From: Mesorhizobium sp.
GTDB lineage: Bacteria > Pseudomonadota > Alphaproteobacteria > Rhizobiales > Rhizobiaceae
DNA: 64,000 nucleotides
Direction: 5' to 3'
Assembly: GCA_004020365.1 (NCBI GenBank)
Contig: SAQR01000022.1
Location: 1 to 64,000 of the forward strand
In this document: positions 59,101 to 64,000 of the stretch, one piece after another
Numbering within the stretch: position 1 is the first letter of the stretch
How the letters are laid out: every line of letters starts with the position of its first letter
Notes under the pieces: model-generated
The model's input: only the letters and a program-made list of their open reading frames with translations
Database searches by the model: none
Told to the model about the DNA's origin: nothing
Made by a program: the position numbers and the translations under genes

Positions 59101-62100
59101 ATGTCATCGGATAACCATCTCCAGCCGAACCCGAAGCGGAGGCGTAAGGGGGCTTCCTCGGTTCCAGCTAAGCCGGCAGCACCGGACGCGCGGCAGCCCG
59201 GGCCGGACGCCCGCAAGACGGTCACCATCCTCTTCGCCGACATCGTCGATTCCTCGCGGCTTAGCCTCTCCCTCGATCCCGAAGCGCTCCGGAACCTGCT
59301 CTCCCGGTACTTCGGCGAGTTGAGCGCCGTCGTTCAACGGCACGGCGGAATCGTGAACAACTATATCGGGGACGCGATCATGGCTGTGTTCGGCATGCCG
59401 TTCGTCCACGAAGACGACGCGCTGCGCGCGGTGCGGGCAGCGGTGGAGATGCGCGAAACACTTGCCATCCTTAACCACGAGCTCGAAGCCGGTTGGGGCG
59501 TCCGCCTTATGAACCGAATCGGCATCAACACCGGCGAGGTGATCGCCAGCGACCAAACGCAGGGATACTTGTCAGTCGCCGGAGAGGCCGTCATTGTCGC
59601 GAAGCGCCTTGAGGAGGCAGCGACGGCGAATGAGATCCTGATAGGAGAGCCGACGCACAAGCTCGTGCGCGATGCGGTCGTCGTCGAGCCGAGCGGGCCG
59701 CGCGCACTCAAGCGCGGCGCGACCATCCGCGCCCTCGTCGTGTTAGAAGTCCTCGCCCACGCCCCCGGCGTTGCGCGCCGCTTCGACTCGCCTTTCGTCG
59801 GGCGCGAACGCCAACGAGCCTTGCTTGAGACCGTCTTCCGCAACGCGGTCGGCGATAGAACCTGCCACCTGGTCACCATTATCGCCGACGCGGGTGTGGG
59901 AAAGTCGCGGCTCGTACGGGAGTTCACGAGCGGCCTTGCCGAGGATGTCACAGTCTTGCACGGCCGCTGTCTGCCCTATGGCGAGGGCATCACCTATTGG
60001 CCGCTGGCCGAGATCGTCCGGGAACTTACCCGCGCGGAGGGACCGGACTCCGGTAAGCAGCTCGCAGCGGTGCTCGAGGCGCGGCTCACAGGCGACGAGA
60101 AGGCCGGGCTGATTTCGGAGCGTGTGACCGGGGCACTCGGGCTTGGCGGCGCGGGACAAGGGACGACCGAGGAGACCGCCTGGGCCGTCCGGAGGCTGTT
60201 TGAGGCGCTCGCGCGAGCGGGGCCGCTCGTCGTTGTGGTGGACGACGTCCATTGGGCCGAGTCGACATTCCTCGACTTAGTCGAGCACGTCGCCGACTTC
60301 TCACGCGATTTCCCGATCCTGCTCATCTGCATCGCGCGGCCGGAGCTCTTCGACTCGCGTCCTGGCTGGGGGGCCGGCAAACGCAACGCGACGTCGATCG
60401 TCCTCGAACGGCTCAGCGACGCGGAATGCCGCGAGCTGATCTCCAACCTGCTTGGCCCCGGGCCGCTGCCGCCCGCTGCCGAGTCGAGGATCGCGAGCGC
60501 GGCCGAGGGCAATGCGCTCTTCGCTGAGGAACTCGTGGCGATGCTCGTCGACGACGCGTTGCTCAGGCACGCGCCCGACAGCTGGGTCGCCGCGTCGGAC
60601 CTCGTTGAGCTGCCCGTCCCCTCGACTATCAACGCGCTTCTCGCTGCCCGTCTCGAGGGCCTCCCGTCCGTCGAGCGCGCCATCCTGACGGCCGCAGCGG
60701 TCGAGGGCTCAGTATTCCATCGGAGCGCCGTCAGCGAGCTCGCCTGCCCGGTGCTCGACACATTCGAGGACGGCTTGCTCGCGCTCGTCCGCCGGGATCT
60801 GATCCGCCCGGAGGCGCCGTTGTTCGCCGGCGAGAAGGCCTATCGCTTCCGCCACGTCCTGATCCGCGACGCCGCGTATCGCTCCCTGCCGAAGAATGCG
60901 CGCGCCGACCTGCACGAGCGCTTCGCCGTCTGGCTCGAGCTAGCGGCCGCGGACCGGCTACGCGAGTTTGAGGAGATTGTCGGCTATCACCTCGAACAGG
61001 CCTTTCAGTACCGTGTCGCGCTCGGTCCGCGCGACGTGCGCGCGGCCTCGCTTGCCGCCCGGGCGTGCGAACGGCTCGAGGCAGCCGGGCGGCGGGCGCT
61101 TGTCCGCAGCGACCTGCCGGCGGCGATCAGCCTCCTTGAGAGGGTTTCCCGGCTGCTTCCCACCGATGACACACGGCGGATCGCGCTGCTCGCCGAATTG
61201 AGCGGCGCGCTGATCGAAAGCGGCCGGCTGGACGACGCCGGGCGCGCGCTGGACGAGGCGGAGCGCTTGGCCGCTGCCGCTGACGACCAGCGCTTGGCAG
61301 CGCATGTGCTCGTTCAGCGGCAGTTCCTCCGGATCTTCCACGGCGAAGAGGGCGGGCTGGAGGAGGCGGCACGCGCGGCAGCTGCCGTGATCCCGGTCTT
61401 CGAGCGCCTCGGGGACGACCTCGGCCTCTGCCGCGCACGGCGCCTCGAGGCCTGGCTATCCTTCACCGCGGCTCGCGGCGAGGCCGCCATTGCAGCTTGG
61501 GAGCAAGCTGCTGATCACGCGCGACGTGCGGGGGATTGGCATGAGTACTACGAAATCCTCACGTGGATCGCTTCCGCCTTGTGGTTCGGGCCCACCCCGG
61601 CAGCCGAGGGCATCCGCCGTTGCGAGGCGATGCGCGTTCAGGTGGGCGAAAGCCCCGAGTCCGAGGCAGCGATCCTCCGCCAACTCGCGTGCCTCAACGC
61701 GATTGTCGGCCGCTTCGCGATTGCCCGCGAGCTGATCGCGACGAGCAACGCCACCTACGCCGACCTCGGCCTTACGCTCTACGTGGCGTCCTCAGAGCAC
61801 GAGGCCGTCGTCGAGCTGCTCGCCGGGAACCCCGCTGCGGCCGAGAGGAGCGCGCGCGCGGCGTATCGCGCGCTTGAGGAGATGGGCGAGCGCGCGTTCC
61901 GTTCGACGATGGCCGCGTCCCTCGCCGTGGTGATCCTCGAGCAGGGACGCGACGAAGAGGCCGAGGACTTTGCTAAACTCAGCGCCCAGCTGGCTGCGAG
62001 TGGAGACCTGGTGACGCAGGTCCGTTGGCGCCGCGTGCGCGCACGCGTGCATGCGCGGCGGGCAGAACTCCGGGCGGCGGAGGCGCTCGCGCGCGAAGCA

Positions 62101-62301
62101 GTGACGATCGCCGAAGCGACCGACTTCGTCAACGACCGGGCGGATGCACTGGTCGACCTGTCGCACGTGCTCGAGGCCGCCCGCCGAGGCGACGAGGCGG
62201 TCGCCGCTGTGTCCGGAGCGCTGCATCTCTACGAGCTGAAGGGAAACGTGGTCGCCGCGGCCGCGACCCAGCTCCGCCTAGGCAAACTCGTCAAAATGTG
62301 A
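59101..62301 (+). CDS. Class III nucleotide cyclase with AAA ATPase and TPR region
   Basis: A 1066-residue multidomain protein. The cyclase domain covers residues 40-205, with metal Asp47 (VTILFADIVDSSRL) and Asp91 (NNYIGDAIMAVFG) and Arg169 (AKRLEEAA). The usual Asn of the V-N-x-A-x-R motif is Ile165 (GEAVIVAKRL). An AAA_16-type ATPase follows with Walker A IIADAGVGKSRLVREF near 262-275 and Walker B VVVVDDVHWAES. The last 450 residues are helical TPR-like repeats, Ala/Arg-rich. This architecture is a putative signal-integrating regulator. Cyclase activity is doubtful. The composition is more GC- and Arg/Ala-rich than neighbours, suggesting transfer. Confidence 0.85.
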   Translation: MSSDNHLQPNPKRRRKGASSVPAKPAAPDARQPGPDARKTVTILFADIVDSSRLSLSLDPEALRNLLSRYFGELSAVVQRHGGIVNNYIGDAIMAVFGMPFVHEDDALRAVRAAVEMRETLAILNHELEAGWGVRLMNRIGINTGEVIASDQTQGYLSVAGEAVIVAKRLEEAATANEILIGEPTHKLVRDAVVVEPSGPRALKRGATIRALVVLEVLAHAPGVARRFDSPFVGRERQRALLETVFRNAVGDRTCHLVTIIADAGVGKSRLVREFTSGLAEDVTVLHGRCLPYGEGITYWPLAEIVRELTRAEGPDSGKQLAAVLEARLTGDEKAGLISERVTGALGLGGAGQGTTEETAWAVRRLFEALARAGPLVVVVDDVHWAESTFLDLVEHVADFSRDFPILLICIARPELFDSRPGWGAGKRNATSIVLERLSDAECRELISNLLGPGPLPPAAESRIASAAEGNALFAEELVAMLVDDALLRHAPDSWVAASDLVELPVPSTINALLAARLEGLPSVERAILTAAAVEGSVFHRSAVSELACPVLDTFEDGLLALVRRDLIRPEAPLFAGEKAYRFRHVLIRDAAYRSLPKNARADLHERFAVWLELAAADRLREFEEIVGYHLEQAFQYRVALGPRDVRAASLAARACERLEAAGRRALVRSDLPAAISLLERVSRLLPTDDTRRIALLAELSGALIESGRLDDAGRALDEAERLAAAADDQRLAAHVLVQRQFLRIFHGEEGGLEEAARAAAAVIPVFERLGDDLGLCRARRLEAWLSFTAARGEAAIAAWEQAADHARRAGDWHEYYEILTWIASALWFGPTPAAEGIRRCEAMRVQVGESPESEAAILRQLACLNAIVGRFAIARELIATSNATYADLGLTLYVASSEHEAVVELLAGNPAAAERSARAAYRALEEMGERAFRSTMAASLAVVILEQGRDEEAEDFAKLSAQLAASGDLVTQVRWRRVRARVHARRAELRAAEALAREAVTIAEATDFVNDRADALVDLSHVLEAARRGDEAVAAVSGALHLYELKGNVVAAAATQLRLGKLVKM

Positions 62302-62371
62302 CAACTTCGGGAGGCGGCAAGGGGCACCGCCCGCACCTCCTTGTGAACCGCTCTGGATCGGAGGTGATGTG

Positions 62372-62551
62372 ATGCCACCGAACTTCGATGGGATCGACGA
62401 GCATAAATATGCCTCGCCGCGGCCCCCTAAAGCTAGACCGGGCGAGACAGTGCTGAGGCTCGATACTTGGGTCCTCCAGCCGGGTGTGGCGCCTGCATGG
62501 GCCTTTCTGCTTAATCCCAACTTGTTGAAGGCCCCCTTTCCCATCGGGTGA
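62372..62551 (+). CDS. Small hypothetical protein before the peroxidase
   Basis: ATG 62372 lies just after GGAGGTGATGTG, an excellent ribosome binding site. The 59-residue product MPPNFDGIDEHKYASPRPPK then ARPGETVLRLDTWVLQPGVA and PAWAFLLNPNLLKAPF is Pro-rich, with one mildly hydrophobic segment. It is 37 bp upstream of the heme peroxidase gene and could be cotranscribed. Function unknown. Confidence 0.5.
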   Translation: MPPNFDGIDEHKYASPRPPKARPGETVLRLDTWVLQPGVAPAWAFLLNPNLLKAPFPIG

Positions 62552-62588
62552 GGGTGCTACTTCCTGAAATCATTTTCAGAGGTCAAGA

Positions 62589-64000
62589 ATGGTCACGAAA
62601 AAGAAAGCCCCAGCGAAACAGACACCCAAGCGACTCGGTGCGACGAAGCCTACGAAGCGAAAAGCTGAGACAGCGAACCCAGCCGCAACTTCCGAAATTC
62701 CCGAGCCGGTCCGCGAATTTCTCAACAAGACATCAATTCCCAAAGGATTCGTCAACCCAAAGCCGATCGTGCTGTCGGAGCTGCGAAAGCGCGTGACCGA
62801 AACGAATCTGAGGCCCACCGTTTCGCTGGAGCAACTGTTGGCCAGTGCCAATCGCATCAAGCCGGCGGACCTTCCCGCGGAGAAATTACCGGAAGACGTC
62901 CAAGAGTCTATCGCCGCACTAAAGCCGGAGCTTCGACGTTTTCACGGCGTTAAAATTCCGCTCTACTGGTTCCCGTTTCCCTGGCTGAGTTCTGCCTGTG
63001 CAGATCGTTTCGGATACATGTCGTCAGCGTCCACCCGTGCGGCAACGAAGTTGCCATTCAATGCCGTGACGCAATTACTCCTCGGCGAGCTCGGTAACAT
63101 GATGGCAGACTCCGGCCGTGATCCCAATCCTGCGTCTCACAATCCGGCAGACGCGGGCGTGTCTTCGCTACCAGCAGGCTTCACCTATTTTGGTCAGTTT
63201 GTGGACCATGACATCACGTTCGACGTCTCGTCGACTCTCGACGCCGATACCGGCGCGAACACGATCAATAACATGCGAAGCCCGGCGCTCGATCTGGATT
63301 CCGTTTACGGCCGCGGGCCTGGCTTAGATCCGTTTCTCTACGTTTTTCCTACATCTGGTCCAGCTACCGCGATTAAGCTGCATAGGGGCACGAACACTAC
63401 TATTGGTTCGGGCGGCCCCAGCAACAACGGTGACAAATCGGGCATGGTCCAGCAGACGAACTGGGATGTGCCCCGCATGCAGGGTACGAATACTGCCGCG
63501 ATCGGCGATCCGCGCAACGACGAAAATCTGATCATCGTGCAGTTCCAGCACGCTATGCTGCGTTTCCATAATGCCGTCGTTGAGCTGCTGGTGGCAGTCG
63601 AGTTTGCGGGCGACATCTTCGCAGAAGCCAAACGAATCGTGATACATCACTACCAATGGGCCGTGGTGCATGACTTTCTGGAAAGAATCTGCGGAGTGGC
63701 TGCCGTGAACAACGCGATGGCGAGCGTATCTGCTCCCATCGGCAGCTCGTTCCGAATGCCCGTCGAGTTCGCCGTGGCAGCGTACCGGTTCGGCCACAGT
63801 ATGATCCGTGATACGTACTGGGTGAATTTCAACTTCCCGAACGCCACACTCGGACAGGTCTTTGAGTTCAGCCGCGATCCACGGCTGCCGGTCTTTTCCA
63901 ACTGGGTTGTTGACTTCAACGCGTTCTTTGACACAGGAGTGCCAGTACCGGTTCACAACAAGGCCCGGAAAATCGATAGCTTCATGGCTAACGGATTGGA
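62589..64000 (+). CDS. Animal-type heme peroxidase (partial, runs off the window)
   Basis: The open frame starts at ATG 62589 with AGGT upstream. It has a Lys/Thr/Ala-rich N-terminus without a clear signal peptide. The core shows AGFTYFGQFVDHDITFD with the distal His, GDPRNDENLIIVQFQHAMLR then FHNAVV (as in the REHNR region), and AYRFGHSMIRDTY with the proximal His. These mark the An_peroxidase family, which in bacteria includes large secreted peroxidases. At least 471 residues are present and no stop is reached. Confidence 0.85.
   Translation, partial: MVTKKKAPAKQTPKRLGATKPTKRKAETANPAATSEIPEPVREFLNKTSIPKGFVNPKPIVLSELRKRVTETNLRPTVSLEQLLASANRIKPADLPAEKLPEDVQESIAALKPELRRFHGVKIPLYWFPFPWLSSACADRFGYMSSASTRAATKLPFNAVTQLLLGELGNMMADSGRDPNPASHNPADAGVSSLPAGFTYFGQFVDHDITFDVSSTLDADTGANTINNMRSPALDLDSVYGRGPGLDPFLYVFPTSGPATAIKLHRGTNTTIGSGGPSNNGDKSGMVQQTNWDVPRMQGTNTAAIGDPRNDENLIIVQFQHAMLRFHNAVVELLVAVEFAGDIFAEAKRIVIHHYQWAVVHDFLERICGVAAVNNAMASVSAPIGSSFRMPVEFAVAAYRFGHSMIRDTYWVNFNFPNATLGQVFEFSRDPRLPVFSNWVVDFNAFFDTGVPVPVHNKARKIDSFMANGL

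Overview
The window looks like a chromosomal segment of a Mesorhizobium-type alphaproteobacterium. This rests on the high GC content, the block etfB-etfA / 3-hydroxybutyryl-CoA dehydrogenase / rhomboid / PduO-type adenosyltransferase / twin-TM protein, several rhizobial palindromic intergenic repeats, many FixJ-type regulators and an alphaproteobacterial LexA box. Genus is inferred from family knowledge; no 16S gene is present.

Layout. (1) 1-15.3 kb is a decayed accessory zone: small hypothetical genes, an HWE-type histidine kinase, a MASE4-like kinase with two response regulators, a third FixJ-like regulator, a sulfite-oxidase-like molybdoenzyme with its flavin reductase, an Ohr-type peroxidase, and many gene remnants (a DNA ligase, two epoxide hydrolase N-termini, a PDZ piece, a ferredoxin). 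(2) 16.5-22.3 kb is a catabolic cluster: FAD amine oxidase-like protein, GntR regulator, class III aminotransferase translationally coupled to an APH-fold kinase, and a divergent haloacid dehalogenase. Two TTGTACAA sites lie in the divergent promoter region. (3) 22.3-31 kb is again accessory: a broken ECF sigma factor, a secreted ClpP-fold/SH3 protein, KTSC-domain proteins, an overlapping four-gene unit behind a GTTC-N7-GTTC LexA box, and a second ligase copy with one opal codon.

(4) About 31.4-39.7 kb is an integrative element. It carries a primase/SF3-helicase protein, HTH proteins, a DUF6471 protein, a ClpP-class protein whose nucleophile serine appears to be glycine, and a tyrosine integrase abutting tRNA-Leu(CAA). 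(5) 39.7-51.6 kb is ordinary core chromosome: DedA/YqaA, DsbB, HNH nuclease, AlkA-like glycosylase, GluQRS, EamA transporter, BrkB, SDR, cobalamin adenosyltransferase, rhomboid, ETF and 3-hydroxyacyl-CoA dehydrogenase.

(6) 51.9-59 kb holds the most interesting locus. A LuxR solo has Met and Trp at the positions of TraR W57 and Y61, the signature of the plant-signal-responsive OryR/PipR group. It is divergent from a proline-iminopeptidase gene heading an apparent operon with a complete peptide-type ABC transporter, and a second broken iminopeptidase remnant lies on its other side. (7) 59-64 kb has a very large class III cyclase/AAA/TPR protein lacking one usual catalytic residue, and the first 471 codons of an animal-type heme peroxidase that runs off the window.
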